Below are positions 8,538 through 18,120 of a DNA stretch of 64,000 nt, piece after piece (position 1 is the first letter of the stretch; each line of letters opens with the position of its first letter). This DNA comes from Vreelandella azerica (lineage in GTDB: Bacteria; Pseudomonadota; Gammaproteobacteria; Pseudomonadales; Halomonadaceae), in assembly GCF_013112225.1 (NCBI RefSeq), contig NZ_JABFHI010000001.1, positions 777,064 to 841,063 on the forward strand. The letters run 5' to 3'. Position numbers and translations under genes: made by a program. The notes under the pieces are model-generated. The model did not search any database. It had not been told where the DNA came from and worked only from the letters and a program-made list of their open reading frames with translations.

Positions 8538-9920
8538 ATGCAAGTTTCCGTCGAGACGCCCTCCCAGATTGAACGCCGCATCACTATTCAGGTGCCGGCA
8601 GCCGACATCGATGAGGCCGTCAACGCTCGCTTGAAAGAAACCGCGAAAAACGTTCGCTTGAATGGTTTCCGCAAGGGCCACGTGCCCATGGCTGTGGTTC
8701 ACCAGCGTTACGGTCATGATGTTCGCAACGAAGTTGTGGGCGAAGTGATGCGCGAGCGCTATGTACGTGCGATCACCGAGCAGGAGCTTAACCCTGCTGG
8801 CTATCCGCAGATTGAAGCGACAGTCAACGAAGCCGGTAAAGACCTTGAATTTATCGCGACCATGGAAATTTATCCTGTGGTCGAGCTTACTTCTATCGAA
8901 GGCACTGAGGTTGAGCGCCCGGTAGTTGAGGTGACTGAAGCAGACGTTGACGAAATGATCGAGACCCTGCGGAAGCAGAACGCCGACTGGGTAGAAGTCG
9001 ATCGCGTCGCTGCTGACGGTGACCAGCTGAAGATCGATTTTCAGGGTTTCATCGGTGATGAGCCGTTTGAAGGCGGCAGTGCTGAAGGCCATGATTTGGT
9101 GCTGGGCTCCAACAGCTTCATCCCAGGTTTTGAAGAGCAGTTGATCGGTGCCAAGGCGGGAGAGGAAAAGACCTTGAGCGTCACTTTCCCAGACGATTAC
9201 CAGGCCGAGAACCTGGCCGGCAAAGAGGCAACCTTTAAGGTGAAGGTTCATTCTGTCAGCGCTCAGGAATTGCCGGAAGTCGATGAAGCCTTCATTGAGC
9301 GTTTTGGTGTGGAAGGCGGCGATGAAGCCCAGTTCCGCGCTGAAATCAAGAAGAACATGACACGTGAAGCATCGCAGGCGGTTGATAACCGCGTGAAGCA
9401 ACAGGTGTTGGACGCGCTGCAGAAAGCCAATGAAATCCCAGTGCCTGCCGCTCTGGTGCAGCAGGAAACTGACGGCATGAAGCGTCAGGCGGCTCAGCAG
9501 TTTGGTCTGGGTGAAGACTTCGATGTCAGCCAGTTGCCTAACGAGCTGTTTGCCGAGCAGGCCAAGGGCCGTGTTCAGGTTGGCTTGCTGCTTGCTGTGA
9601 TCAAGGCTAACGAGCTTGACGCCAGCGATGACGAGATCAGAGCCAAGGTGGCAGAGCTGGCCGAGCAGTACCAGGAGCCGGAGCAGGTCGTTGACTACTA
9701 CATGTCTAACGATCAGCTCAAAACTCAGGTTAAGTCAGCGATCCTTGAAGAGAAAGCGGTTAGCCAGCTGCTGGAACAGGCGAACGTCAAAGACGTTGAA
9801 ATGTCTTACCAGGAAGTACTGGCAGCCGCGCGCAGCAGCAATCTGATGGCGATGCTGACGAAGAGCAAGACGAAAACGCAAGCGCCTGATAAGCTGACAA
9901 GCACAACCGATGCGGTGTAA
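8538..9920 (+). CDS. tig: Trigger factor, ribosome-associated chaperone and prolyl isomerase
   Basis: About 460 residues. The N-terminal ribosome-binding domain carries the signature NGFRKGHVPMAVV, then an FKBP-type PPIase domain (DFQGFIGDEPFEGG, LVLGSNSFIPGFEEQL) and the C-terminal substrate-cradling domain. AGAGGA upstream supports the ATG at 8538; the frame is open from 8499 but lacks a ribosome site there. First gene of the quality-control block and next to clpP, the usual order. The last 30 residues as read (SSNLMAMLTKSKTKTQAPDK...) are basic and unlike a trigger factor tail. One added base near 9825-9832 gives the acidic end SDGDADEEQDENASA and a TGA at 9887-9889, more usual for a halophile. 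Confidence 0.95.
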   Translation: MQVSVETPSQIERRITIQVPAADIDEAVNARLKETAKNVRLNGFRKGHVPMAVVHQRYGHDVRNEVVGEVMRERYVRAITEQELNPAGYPQIEATVNEAGKDLEFIATMEIYPVVELTSIEGTEVERPVVEVTEADVDEMIETLRKQNADWVEVDRVAADGDQLKIDFQGFIGDEPFEGGSAEGHDLVLGSNSFIPGFEEQLIGAKAGEEKTLSVTFPDDYQAENLAGKEATFKVKVHSVSAQELPEVDEAFIERFGVEGGDEAQFRAEIKKNMTREASQAVDNRVKQQVLDALQKANEIPVPAALVQQETDGMKRQAAQQFGLGEDFDVSQLPNELFAEQAKGRVQVGLLLAVIKANELDASDDEIRAKVAELAEQYQEPEQVVDYYMSNDQLKTQVKSAILEEKAVSQLLEQANVKDVEMSYQEVLAAARSSNLMAMLTKSKTKTQAPDKLTSTTDAV

Positions 9921-9971
9921 TGTTGTTTTACTTAGCCGCATACGTTTATCTTGAATGTGACATTGAAGCGC

Positions 9972-9995
9972 AGATGCGCCGCTAGCGGCGCATCT
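9972..9995 (+). terminator. Hairpin between tig and clpP (24-bp perfect palindrome)
   Basis: AGATGCGCCGC-TA-GCGGCGCATCT is a perfect 24-bp palindrome, 50-80 bases after the tig stop and 30 before clpP. It is followed by only two or three T, so termination may be partial, allowing read-through into clpP. Confidence 0.65.
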
Positions 9996-10024
9996 TTCCC
10001 TGACCGGACGCAAGGATCACCCGA

Positions 10025-10642
10025 ATGAGTGAATTTGATATTCAGAACGCCGGTGGCTTAGTGCCCATGGTGGTTGAACAAAGCGCCAAAGGGGAACGTG
10101 CCTACGATATCTACTCGCGCTTGCTGAAAGAACGGGTAATTTTTCTGATCGGCCCCGTTGAAGATTATATGGCCAACCTGGTGGTGGCACAGTTGCTCTT
10201 TCTTGAGTCGGAAAACCCGGACAAGGATATTCACCTGTACATCAACTCTCCCGGTGGCTCGGTGACTGCTGGTATGTCAATTTACGATACCATGCAGTTT
10301 GTACGTCCGGATGTCTCTACGGTATGCATTGGCCAGGCAGCCAGCATGGGCGCACTACTGCTGGCCGGTGGGGCGGCAGAAAAACGCTTTTGTCTGCCTA
10401 ACTCACGCATGATGATTCACCAGCCGCTGGGTGGTTATCAGGGCCAAGCATCTGATATTGAAATCCATACGCGCGAAATTCTGGGCATCCGTGACCGCCT
10501 GAACCAGATTCTTGCCGATCATACCGGGCAGGACATTGAAACAGTGGCACGCGATACCGACCGCGACAACTTCATGACTGCAAGCCAAGCTCAGGAATAT
10601 GGCTTGATTGATGCGGTGCTGGATAAGCGGCCTACATCCTGA
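10025..10642 (+). CDS. clpP: ATP-dependent Clp protease proteolytic subunit
   Basis: Family S14 serine peptidase, 205 residues, normal length. It forms the double seven-subunit barrel that degrades proteins unfolded by ClpX or ClpA. The nucleophile is Ser107 in GQAASMGA, the His132 lies in MMIHQPLGG, and the oxyanion/handle region [12 protein letters not shown] is intact. The first residues are the usual short propeptide-like stretch. Start at ATG 10025 with AAGGA nine bases upstream. Directly followed by clpX, its ATPase partner. Confidence 0.97.
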   Translation: MSEFDIQNAGGLVPMVVEQSAKGERAYDIYSRLLKERVIFLIGPVEDYMANLVVAQLLFLESENPDKDIHLYINSPGGSVTAGMSIYDTMQFVRPDVSTVCIGQAASMGALLLAGGAAEKRFCLPNSRMMIHQPLGGYQGQASDIEIHTREILGIRDRLNQILADHTGQDIETVARDTDRDNFMTASQAQEYGLIDAVLDKRPTS

Positions 10643-10735
10643 TAGCGTAAGCCATTAGCGCTTGTATAATAATGGTAGCGTTTTCAGACAAGCTTTCCGG
10701 CGGCAGCATGCCGCCAACGTGACAGAGGTACGCGA

Positions 10736-12016
10736 ATGGCCGACGGCAAAGGCAAGGACGAGAGCGACAAGCTGCTTTACTGCTCGTTCTGTGGCAAGAA
10801 CCAGAATGAAGTACGTAAACTGATTGCCGGCCCGTCCGTTTATATCTGCGATGAGTGTGTCGATCTATGTAACGACATTATTCGCGAGGAGGTGCTCGAA
10901 GCCGACGCCGAGAGCGACGAAGAGCGTCTTCCTACGCCTCGTGAAATTCGTCACACTCTGGACGATTACGTCATTGGGCAGGATCGCGCCAAAATGGTGC
11001 TTTCAGTGGCGGTTTACAACCACTATAAGCGGTTGAAATCGGAAGTTCGTGAAGGCAACGTTGAGCTAGGCAAATCCAATATCCTGCTGATTGGCCCGAC
11101 GGGTAGCGGTAAGACCCTGCTGGCTGAAACGATGGCGCGGTTATTGAATGTGCCGTTCACGATTGCCGACGCAACAACACTGACAGAAGCCGGTTATGTG
11201 GGTGAAGATGTCGAGAACATCATCCAGAAGCTGCTTCAGAAGTGTGACTACGATGTCGACAAGGCCGAGCGCGGTATTGTCTATATCGATGAAATTGACA
11301 AGATTTCACGCAAGTCGGACAACCCTTCCATCACCCGCGATGTATCCGGTGAAGGGGTGCAGCAGGCATTGCTGAAATTGATCGAGGGCACCACCGCCTC
11401 GGTTCCTCCCCAGGGAGGACGTAAGCATCCTCAGCAGGAATTTGTGCAGGTGAATACCGCCAATATCCTGTTTATTGTGGGGGGCGCTTTTGCCGGCCTG
11501 GATAAAGTCATTCGAGATCGCGCTGAGAAGGGCGGCATTGGCTTTAACGCCAGTGTGAAAAGCAAGGATTCCACTCGTGGTGTGGGTGAACTGCTGGCTG
11601 ATGTCGAGCCGGACGATCTGGTCAAGTTTGGCCTGATCCCCGAGTTTGTTGGCCGTTTGCCCGTCATCGCAACACTGACTGAGCTGTCTGAAGATGCTCT
11701 GGTGCAGATCCTGACCGAGCCCAAGAACTCGCTTGTCAAACAGTATGCCAAGCTCTTCGAGATGGAAGGCGTGACGCTGGACTTCCGTGAAGATGCCTTG
11801 CGTGCGGTTGCCGTCAAGGCAATGGAGCGCAAGACAGGTGCGCGCGGACTGCGTTCCATCCTTGAATCAGTATTGCTTGATACCATGTATGATATTCCTT
11901 CGCTTGAAGGGGTGACTCAGGTGGTGATTGAAGCCTCTGTGATTACCGGTGAAAGCGAACCGCTGTTGATTTATTCCCAGCAGGAAGACACGCGTGTAGA
12001 TGGCACGGACGGTTGA
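10736..12016 (+). CDS. clpX: ATP-dependent Clp protease ATP-binding subunit ClpX
   Basis: AAA+ unfoldase of 426 residues that feeds tagged substrates to ClpP. The N-terminal zinc-binding domain has Cys16-x2-Cys19 and Cys38-x2-Cys41. The AAA+ domain shows Walker A GPTGSGKT, Walker [10 protein letters not shown], the pore loop region GYVGED, and sensor/arginine finger regions ([10 protein letters not shown]). The IGF-type loop for ClpP docking is recognisable as IGFNA. The start is the ATG at 10736 after GAGG. A TATAAT at 10665-10670 lies between clpP and clpX but has no clear -35 partner, so clpX may have its own weak promoter besides read-through. Confidence 0.97.
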   Translation: MADGKGKDESDKLLYCSFCGKNQNEVRKLIAGPSVYICDECVDLCNDIIREEVLEADAESDEERLPTPREIRHTLDDYVIGQDRAKMVLSVAVYNHYKRLKSEVREGNVELGKSNILLIGPTGSGKTLLAETMARLLNVPFTIADATTLTEAGYVGEDVENIIQKLLQKCDYDVDKAERGIVYIDEIDKISRKSDNPSITRDVSGEGVQQALLKLIEGTTASVPPQGGRKHPQQEFVQVNTANILFIVGGAFAGLDKVIRDRAEKGGIGFNASVKSKDSTRGVGELLADVEPDDLVKFGLIPEFVGRLPVIATLTELSEDALVQILTEPKNSLVKQYAKLFEMEGVTLDFREDALRAVAVKAMERKTGARGLRSILESVLLDTMYDIPSLEGVTQVVIEASVITGESEPLLIYSQQEDTRVDGTDG

Positions 12017-12091
12017 TAGCTGTTTAATGGTCGACAGGTGAGACGCTGGGGTTTGTGACGGTTTTGATCCAGGCTCATTTGAGGATGCCAT

Positions 12092-12122
12092 AAGGGGTCG
12101 CCCAGGCGGCCCCTTGTCTTTC
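12092..12122 (+). terminator. Rho-independent terminator after clpX
   Basis: An 11-bp stem AAGGGGTCGCC / GGCGGCCCCTT (one G-U pair) with a two-base centre, followed by GTCTTTC, about 75 bases after the clpX stop. Confidence 0.75.
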
Positions 12123-12274
12123 GCTCCAGGCCTTTTGGAGCCGCTGTGCCACTCTGACGACGCATTACACCTGTCTTTGCGCTATCGCTCATTTCTCTGT
12201 ATGAGATTCCGACACTGCCTAGGGCATTGGCGGGTCTTATCCACGTATTTACCGATTTCCGAGGGTCGTCTGCG

Positions 12275-14680
12275 ATGCAGCAGAACGCTGAAATGACACA
12301 ATGTTTCCCATTACTGCCGCTGCGGGATGTTGTGGTTTATCCGCAGATGGTGATTCCACTGTTTGTTGGGAGAGAAAAGTCGATTCAAGCGCTGGAAGCC
12401 GCTATGAACATGGACAAGCGTGTTCTTCTGGTTGCCCAGCGCGAAGCGTCTCAGGAAGAACCTGACAACGCCGATCTTTACGCGATGGGAACGGTCGCTG
12501 ACATCATGCAGTTGTTGAAGCTCCCCGATGGCACCGTCAAGGTGTTGATCGAAGGCAACTTCCGTGCGGATGTTGGTAGTATCGAAGAGCATCCAGAAGG
12601 GTTCACCCAGGCCTACATCACGCCGCGCGAAAGTGAGCCTTTGACCGAACGTGAGCAGGAAGCGCTGGTAAGGGTACTTCTTAACCAGTTCGAGCAGTAC
12701 GTCAAGCTGTCCAAGAAAGTGCCCAATGAAGTACTTAACTCCCTGTCGGGCATTGAAGATCCGAGCCGTCTGGTGGACACCATTTGTGCTCACCTGTCAC
12801 TGAAAATCGGTGACAAGCAGGAATTGCTGGAAATGGATCGGGTACGCGATCGTATCGAACATTTGATGGCGTTGATCGAAACGGAAATTGATCTGCTGCA
12901 GGTCGAAAAGCGTATCCGCTCCCGAGTCAAGGAGCAGATGGAAAAGACCCAGCGCGAGTACTATCTCAACGAGCAGATGAAAGCCATTCAGAAAGAGATT
13001 GGCGAGCTTGATGACGTGCCCAACGAGGTCGAGAAATATGAAAAGGATATTCATGCAGCGGGCATGCCCAAGGAGGCAACGGAAAAGGCGCTTCAGGAGC
13101 TGAAAAAGCTCAAGATGATGTCAGCCAATTCCGCCGAAGCGACCGTGGTGCGTACCTACCTTGACTGGCTAGTGGATGTACCCTGGAAAAAGCGTACCCG
13201 TGTCAAGCATGATCTGATCAAGGCACAGCAAGTCCTCGATGAAGACCATTATGGCCTGGATGAAGTCAAATCACGCATTCTTGAATACCTGGCGGTGCAA
13301 AAGCGGGTGCGCAAGATGAAAGGTCCAGTGCTCTGCCTGGTGGGGCCTCCAGGCGTGGGCAAGACATCCTTGGGGCAGTCCATTGCTCGGGCGACCAATC
13401 GCAAATATGTGCGGCTGGCGCTGGGTGGCGTGCGTGATGAGTCGGAAATTCGCGGCCATCGACGCACCTATATTGGCTCGTTACCCGGCAAGCTGATCCA
13501 GCGTATGAGCCGTGCTGGCGTCAAGAATCCGCTGTTTCTGCTTGATGAGGTCGATAAGCTGGGTATGGATCATCGCGGTGATCCAGCGTCTGCCTTACTC
13601 GAAGTGCTTGACCCTGAGCAGAACAACAGTTTCAGCGATCATTATCTGGAGCTGGATTACGATCTGTCCGAAACGCTGTTCATCTGTACCGCGAACTCGA
13701 TGAATATTCCGGGTCCTTTGCTGGACCGCATGGAAATCATCCGTATTCCCGGTTATACCGAAGATGAAAAGCTGGCGATTGCCAAGCGCTACCTTCTGCC
13801 CAAACAGCGTGAAGCCAACGGCCTCAAGGCTGATGAAATCGAACTGGATGACTCGGCTGTACTGGAACTGATTCGCTATTACACCCGTGAGGCAGGCGTA
13901 CGTGAACTGGAACGCCAGATTGCAAAAGTCGCCCGTAAGGTGCTCAGAGAGCGGCTTGAACAAGAGCGCGAAGGCAAAGAAACGTCGACCCAGCTGTTGA
14001 CCGATCAACAGATTGAAACCTATGCAGGTGTGCGTCGCTACAGCTATGGCCTTGCTGACCTGGAAGACCAGGTAGGGCGGGTTACCGGCTTGGCATGGAC
14101 ATCGGTAGGCGGCGAACTGCTGAATATCGAATCGGTTATAACGCCCGGCAAGGGGCGCGTTAACAAGACCGGTTCGCTTGGCGATGTCATGAAGGAATCG
14201 GTTAGCGCGGCTCATACGGTCGTGCGTGCACGAGCAGAAGAATACGGCATAGACCCGGAACGCTTCGAGAAAGATGATCTGCATATTCACGTGCCGGAAG
14301 GGGCGACGCCTAAGGATGGCCCAAGCGCTGGTATTGCCATGGTAACCGCCATGGTCTCGGCTTATTCAAAGCGCTGCGTACGCTGTGATGTGGCCATGAC
14401 CGGTGAAGTGAATCTGCGAGGCGAGGTACTGCCGATCGGCGGTTTGAAGGAGAAATTGCTGGCTGCCCGTCGTGGTGGTATAAAGACTGTCCTCATACCC
14501 GAGGAAAACCGTCGCGATCTGAAGGAAGTGCCTGACAATATCAAGGATGCCCTCGATATCCGGCCTGTACGCTGGATTGATGATGTGCTTAAAGTAGCCT
14601 TGACAGATCCTGATGAAGATACTGCCATCGTTAATGGCGAAAATACTTATACTGGCAGTGTTGTTGCCAGCACGCACTGA
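12275..14680 (+). CDS. lon: ATP-dependent protease La (Lon)
   Basis: About 801 residues, the normal size of LonA. The N-terminal LAN domain (FPLLPLRDVVVYPQMVIPLFVG), a coiled-coil linker, the AAA+ module (Walker A GPPGVGKT, Walker B FLLDEVDK) and the C-terminal peptidase domain with catalytic Ser in PKDGPSAG and Lys in GLKEKLLAA follow in order. It degrades misfolded and regulatory proteins in the cytosol. The ATG at 12275 has GAGGG upstream; an in-frame ATG at 12293 lacks a ribosome site, and an open frame begins at 12227. Separated from clpX by a terminator, so it has its own promoter in the 150 bases upstream; I saw no convincing sigma-32 site. Confidence 0.97.
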   Translation: MQQNAEMTQCFPLLPLRDVVVYPQMVIPLFVGREKSIQALEAAMNMDKRVLLVAQREASQEEPDNADLYAMGTVADIMQLLKLPDGTVKVLIEGNFRADVGSIEEHPEGFTQAYITPRESEPLTEREQEALVRVLLNQFEQYVKLSKKVPNEVLNSLSGIEDPSRLVDTICAHLSLKIGDKQELLEMDRVRDRIEHLMALIETEIDLLQVEKRIRSRVKEQMEKTQREYYLNEQMKAIQKEIGELDDVPNEVEKYEKDIHAAGMPKEATEKALQELKKLKMMSANSAEATVVRTYLDWLVDVPWKKRTRVKHDLIKAQQVLDEDHYGLDEVKSRILEYLAVQKRVRKMKGPVLCLVGPPGVGKTSLGQSIARATNRKYVRLALGGVRDESEIRGHRRTYIGSLPGKLIQRMSRAGVKNPLFLLDEVDKLGMDHRGDPASALLEVLDPEQNNSFSDHYLELDYDLSETLFICTANSMNIPGPLLDRMEIIRIPGYTEDEKLAIAKRYLLPKQREANGLKADEIELDDSAVLELIRYYTREAGVRELERQIAKVARKVLRERLEQEREGKETSTQLLTDQQIETYAGVRRYSYGLADLEDQVGRVTGLAWTSVGGELLNIESVITPGKGRVNKTGSLGDVMKESVSAAHTVVRARAEEYGIDPERFEKDDLHIHVPEGATPKDGPSAGIAMVTAMVSAYSKRCVRCDVAMTGEVNLRGEVLPIGGLKEKLLAARRGGIKTVLIPEENRRDLKEVPDNIKDALDIRPVRWIDDVLKVALTDPDEDTAIVNGENTYTGSVVASTH

Positions 14681-14844
14681 CTCGGCACTGGTTGACTTGA
14701 TAGGGGTTAACTTAGCAGTCTGAGATGTTGAGGCTGGCTGTAACTATAAACGTTTGTAAAAAGTATCGAGAAATTGTAAGTATCAAGACATTGTAAAGAG
14801 TGCGCCCAACGCCTTGTATGGCGGGCGTTTTATCGTATGGTCGC

Positions 14845-14874
14845 TTGACAGGTGAATCTCTGCATTGCTATAAA
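14845..14874 (+). promoter_or_regulatory. Sigma-70 promoter for hupB
   Basis: TTGACA at 14845-14850 and TATAAA at 14869-14874 with an 18-base spacer, about 80 bases before the hupB start. The -35 box is a perfect consensus. Confidence 0.7.
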
Positions 14875-14954
14875 ACGCAGCTATGCTTTGTTCGTCGATC
14901 CAACCGGTGACCATACCGTTCAGAGCCATTTTTGAAACAGTCAAGGGGTGAAGT

Positions 14955-15227
14955 GTGAATAAGTCTGAGCTGATTGAAGCCATTGCCGCATCTGCTGATA
15001 TTTCCAAGGCAGCGGCAACCCGCGCATTGGATGCCATGGTGGAGTCTGTCACTGAAAGCCTCAAGCAGGGCGAGAGCGTTTCACTGGTAGGATTTGGTAC
15101 CTTTACGATTAAAGAGCGCGCTGCTCGTACCGGTCGCAACCCGCAAACTGGCCAGCCAATTGAAATCAGTGCTGCCAAGGTACCCAGCTTTAAAGCAGGC
15201 AAGGCACTTAAAGACGCCGTCAACTGA
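14955..15227 (+). CDS. hupB: DNA-binding protein HU-beta
   Basis: A 90-residue HU/IHF protein, the usual length. The signature [19 protein letters not shown] (beta arm with the Pro that intercalates into DNA) and the start [11 protein letters not shown] are typical of HU rather than IHF. It compacts and bends the nucleoid without sequence specificity. The start is the GTG at 14955 with AAGGGG upstream. It follows lon and precedes ppiD, the conserved gammaproteobacterial order, and has its own promoter (14845) and terminator (15250). Confidence 0.96.
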   Translation: MNKSELIEAIAASADISKAAATRALDAMVESVTESLKQGESVSLVGFGTFTIKERAARTGRNPQTGQPIEISAAKVPSFKAGKALKDAVN

Positions 15228-15249
15228 TCCGGTTGTTCTAAGGCATCTT

Positions 15250-15287
15250 ATGGGCGCGTCGTGCAAACGATGCGCCCATGTTATTTT
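15250..15287 (+). terminator. Rho-independent terminator after hupB
   Basis: A 13-bp stem ATGGGCGCGTCGT / ACGATGCGCCCAT (one G-U pair) with loop GCAA, followed by GTTATTTTATG, 23 bases after the hupB stop. Confidence 0.85.
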
Positions 15288-15397
15288 ATGCCCAGTGTTT
15301 TTCATTCATGATGGTGTCAGGCCATGATAATTCTGAAAAATCACTGTTATTAAACAGTTGGGTAGTAAACCGTTTATCTGTTTGAACCGAGGCTAAC

Positions 15398-17212
15398 ATG
15401 CTGCAAAGTATCCGAGATGGCTCGAAAAGTTGGGGAGCCAAGATCATTATCGGCGTTGTGGTTGCCGCCATGGCGCTGTTTGGGGTGGAATCACTGTTTA
15501 CCCTTTTTGGCACTGACCCTGATGAAGTGGTAGAAGTGAACGGTGACTCCATTAAACGTCAGCAGGTGGAAATGGAAGTCCAGCGCGCCATGCGCTCAGG
15601 TCAGGTGCCAGCAGAGCAGGAGCGCGAACTGCGTAACGAAGTGCTTGATCAGTTAATTACTCAGCAGCTACTGACTCACTATGCAGAAGAAGGTGGTTTT
15701 TACGTTTCTGAACAGCAACTGGATCAGCTGATTGTTAACCTGCCTGAGTTTCAGGATCAGCAAGGCCAGTTTTCCACCGAGCTGTTTCGCAATCGCCTGG
15801 CTAGCGCCGGTTATACCCCGCTTTCCTTCCGTGATGAGTTACGTGTTGATATCAAGCGCCGCCAGTTGCAGCAGGGCGTGGCCTTTAGTGATTTCAGCCT
15901 TGAGTCTGAGCAGCAGCGCCTTGCAGCCCTCCAGCGCCAGCAGCGCAGCTTTCGCTATAGCGTGCTAACAGCTGAAGACCTCGAAGAAGATGTCACCGTT
16001 ACCCAGGCGCAAATAGAAGACTACTACGCGGCCAATAGCGAGCGCTTTGAGCGTCCTGAACAGATCCGTCTTGAGTATGTGGTAATTGATCGCCAGGAAA
16101 TGGCTGACAATGTTGAGATTGATGAACAACAACTGCGTGATGCCTGGCGTAACCGGAACGACGACGCTGATCGGCGCGTTGCTCATATCATGATTACCTT
16201 TGGTGACGAGCGTAGCCGCGAGGAAGCAGAAGCGGCGGCTGAGCAGGCGCTGGCTGCGCTTGAAGAAGGCGAGAGTTTTGCCGATACGGCTGCGCGCTTT
16301 TCAGATGACACGGTGAGTGCTGAAAACGGTGGTGATCTGGGCGAGATCAGTCGTGGTTTCTTTGGCGATGCCTTTGACGAGGCTGCTTTTTCGCTTCAGG
16401 AAGATGAGGTCTCATCTGTCGTCGAGATGGATGACGCCCTGCATATCATTAAGGTCACTGACATTGACCGCCCGCCCTTTGAGCAGCAGCGTGAAGTATT
16501 ACGTGAGCAACTGGCCCTGGAAGCGATTAATGATGACTTCAATCAGCGTGTTCAGCAATTGATTGACGAAAGCTTTGCCGCTGATGACCTGCAAAGTGTT
16601 GCCGACGATATTGGCCTGAGCGTAGAGCGAAGTAATTGGCTGGCGCGTAATGAAGGCAGCGGCATTCTTTCAGAGCCGGGTGTAATGGACGCGGCTTTCA
16701 GTGATGACGTGCTGGAAGAGCGCTACAACAGTGAAGTCATTGAACTGGATAATGATCGCCGTATGGTGCTGCGCGTTGCGGAACATCGCGAAGCCACCCA
16801 GCTACCGCTTGAAGAGGTGCGCGAAGAAGTAGAGGCGGCGGTGACCGCGCAGGCTGAGCAGCAAGCACTGGTTGCACAGGCTGAGCGCATGCTGGAAAGC
16901 GCCGAGGATGATACCTCTATTGATTGGCTCAATGCTGACGGCATTGCCAGAGAGCAGCAGACCACAGTGCCCAATAGCCTGGTGCAAGCTGTCTTCCGTC
17001 TGCCACATCCCGAGGACGGTGAAGCTGTGTTCGATATTGTTGAACTTCCTCAAGGCGTTGCCCTGGTGGCACTCGATGAGGTGATGCCTGGCGAAGTGGA
17101 CGAACAGAGTGAGCGGTTTGTCGCTCAAATGGTTGAGCAGCTGCGTGCCCAATCGGTCATTCAAGGGTTGATTGACCACCTGTACAGTGAAGCGGAGGTT
17201 GTGCGTCGTTAA
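15398..17212 (+). CDS. ppiD: Periplasmic folding chaperone PpiD (SurA-N/parvulin type)
   Basis: A 604-residue inner-membrane anchored protein facing the periplasm. A single transmembrane segment lies at about residues 12-34 (KIIIGVVVAAMALFGVES), then a SurA_N-3-like chaperone domain (about 40-180) and a parvulin-like rotamase domain (about 225-330: RVAHIMITF, FADTAARFSDD, GDLGEISRG, DALHIIKVTDI). E. coli PpiD is 623 residues and works at the SecYEG exit site. AACCGAGGC before the ATG is a modest ribosome site. The sequence is strikingly rich in Asp and Glu, in keeping with a halophile. Own terminator at 17241. Confidence 0.93.
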   Translation: MLQSIRDGSKSWGAKIIIGVVVAAMALFGVESLFTLFGTDPDEVVEVNGDSIKRQQVEMEVQRAMRSGQVPAEQERELRNEVLDQLITQQLLTHYAEEGGFYVSEQQLDQLIVNLPEFQDQQGQFSTELFRNRLASAGYTPLSFRDELRVDIKRRQLQQGVAFSDFSLESEQQRLAALQRQQRSFRYSVLTAEDLEEDVTVTQAQIEDYYAANSERFERPEQIRLEYVVIDRQEMADNVEIDEQQLRDAWRNRNDDADRRVAHIMITFGDERSREEAEAAAEQALAALEEGESFADTAARFSDDTVSAENGGDLGEISRGFFGDAFDEAAFSLQEDEVSSVVEMDDALHIIKVTDIDRPPFEQQREVLREQLALEAINDDFNQRVQQLIDESFAADDLQSVADDIGLSVERSNWLARNEGSGILSEPGVMDAAFSDDVLEERYNSEVIELDNDRRMVLRVAEHREATQLPLEEVREEVEAAVTAQAEQQALVAQAERMLESAEDDTSIDWLNADGIAREQQTTVPNSLVQAVFRLPHPEDGEAVFDIVELPQGVALVALDEVMPGEVDEQSERFVAQMVEQLRAQSVIQGLIDHLYSEAEVVRR

Positions 17213-17240
17213 ACCTGACTGAAAACGTTGCAGTAAAGAA

Positions 17241-17280
17241 AACCGCCCTGTTGATGATATCAACAGGGCGGTTCTGTTTT
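17241..17280 (+). terminator. Terminator after ppiD, possibly bidirectional with lpxH
   Basis: A perfect 15-bp stem, AACCGCCCTGTTGAT / ATCAACAGGGCGGTT, with loop GAT and a following CTGTTTTG. It lies between the converging ppiD and lpxH; an A-rich stretch on the other side is short, so it is clearer for ppiD. Confidence 0.88.
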
Positions 17281-17299
17281 GGCAGGCGGGCTTATATTG

Positions 17300-18067
17300 T
17301 CACGCCTGAGGTAGGCGTGTGATATCAAACTGGCGCAGTTGTGGTGTCCTGGCGCCTTCTTCAATCACGATATCCCAGCCGTGCCGGGCATCCCAGTCGC
17401 CAAGTACGTAGCGTTTAGCGGGAATATCCTCGACCATCATGTCATGCACCTTGGGGCGATGGGTGTGGCCATGGATCAGGGTAGTCACCCCATGCTCTGC
17501 CATGACTCTGATCACTTCGCTTGAGGTGACATCCATAATGTCATCGGCTTTGCCGGCATTGGCGCTATCGGACTGCTGACGCAGGCTCTTCGCCAGTTCA
17601 AGGCGCTGTTCCAAAGGCAGGGCAAGCATCTGCGCCTGCCATTGCGGGTCGCGGGACTGCTGGCGAAACGCCATATAAGCCTCATCGCCAGTACACAGGC
17701 TATCACCGTGCATCAAGACCACTGGAATGCCGTGCAGCTCACTTTCCTGCACATCGGGTAGCAGGCTTGCCTTGCAGGCGTTAATAAAGCGTTCACCGAT
17801 CAGAAAGTCACGGTTACCATGCATCAGGTAAACGGCTGTGCCGCTTTCTGCTAGTGCCGCCAGTGCCTTGGTCACCCTGGTGGCCACCTCCGCCATAGGA
17901 TGTGGGAAGGTCAGCAGATCGTCACCGATCCAGGCATCGAACAGATCACCGAGAATATACAGCGCCTCGGCACCTGATGCGGTGGTGGATACATAGTCAA
18001 CAAACCCCTGAGTGATCTCTGGGGTATGCTCACTCAGGTGAAGGTCAGCAATTAGCAGCGTACGCAT
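17300..18067 (-). CDS. lpxH: UDP-2,3-diacylglucosamine diphosphatase LpxH
   Basis: A calcineurin-like metallophosphoesterase of about 255 residues that hydrolyses UDP-2,3-diacylglucosamine to lipid X in lipid A synthesis, at the inner face of the inner membrane. The metal-binding motifs are all present: IADLHLSE (D-x-H), GDLFDAWIGDD, MHGNRDF, VLMHGDSL and IHGHTHRP. The ATG at 18067 with GGAG upstream is preferred to the in-frame TTG at 18070. Next to ppiB on the same strand, the order found in many gammaproteobacteria. Confidence 0.95.
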   Translation of the reverse strand: MRTLLIADLHLSEHTPEITQGFVDYVSTTASGAEALYILGDLFDAWIGDDLLTFPHPMAEVATRVTKALAALAESGTAVYLMHGNRDFLIGERFINACKASLLPDVQESELHGIPVVLMHGDSLCTGDEAYMAFRQQSRDPQWQAQMLALPLEQRLELAKSLRQQSDSANAGKADDIMDVTSSEVIRVMAEHGVTTLIHGHTHRPKVHDMMVEDIPAKRYVLGDWDARHGWDIVIEEGARTPQLRQFDITRLPQA

Positions 18068-18120
18068 CAAGTGCTCCAGGGTGGTGAGAGATCAGTAAAG
18101 ACGGCATTGGTCTGCGAGCA

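Noticed and set aside
8496..9401. Long minus-strand frame opposite tig
   Set aside because: It lies wholly antisense to the well conserved trigger factor; codon pattern follows the other strand and there is no start signal.
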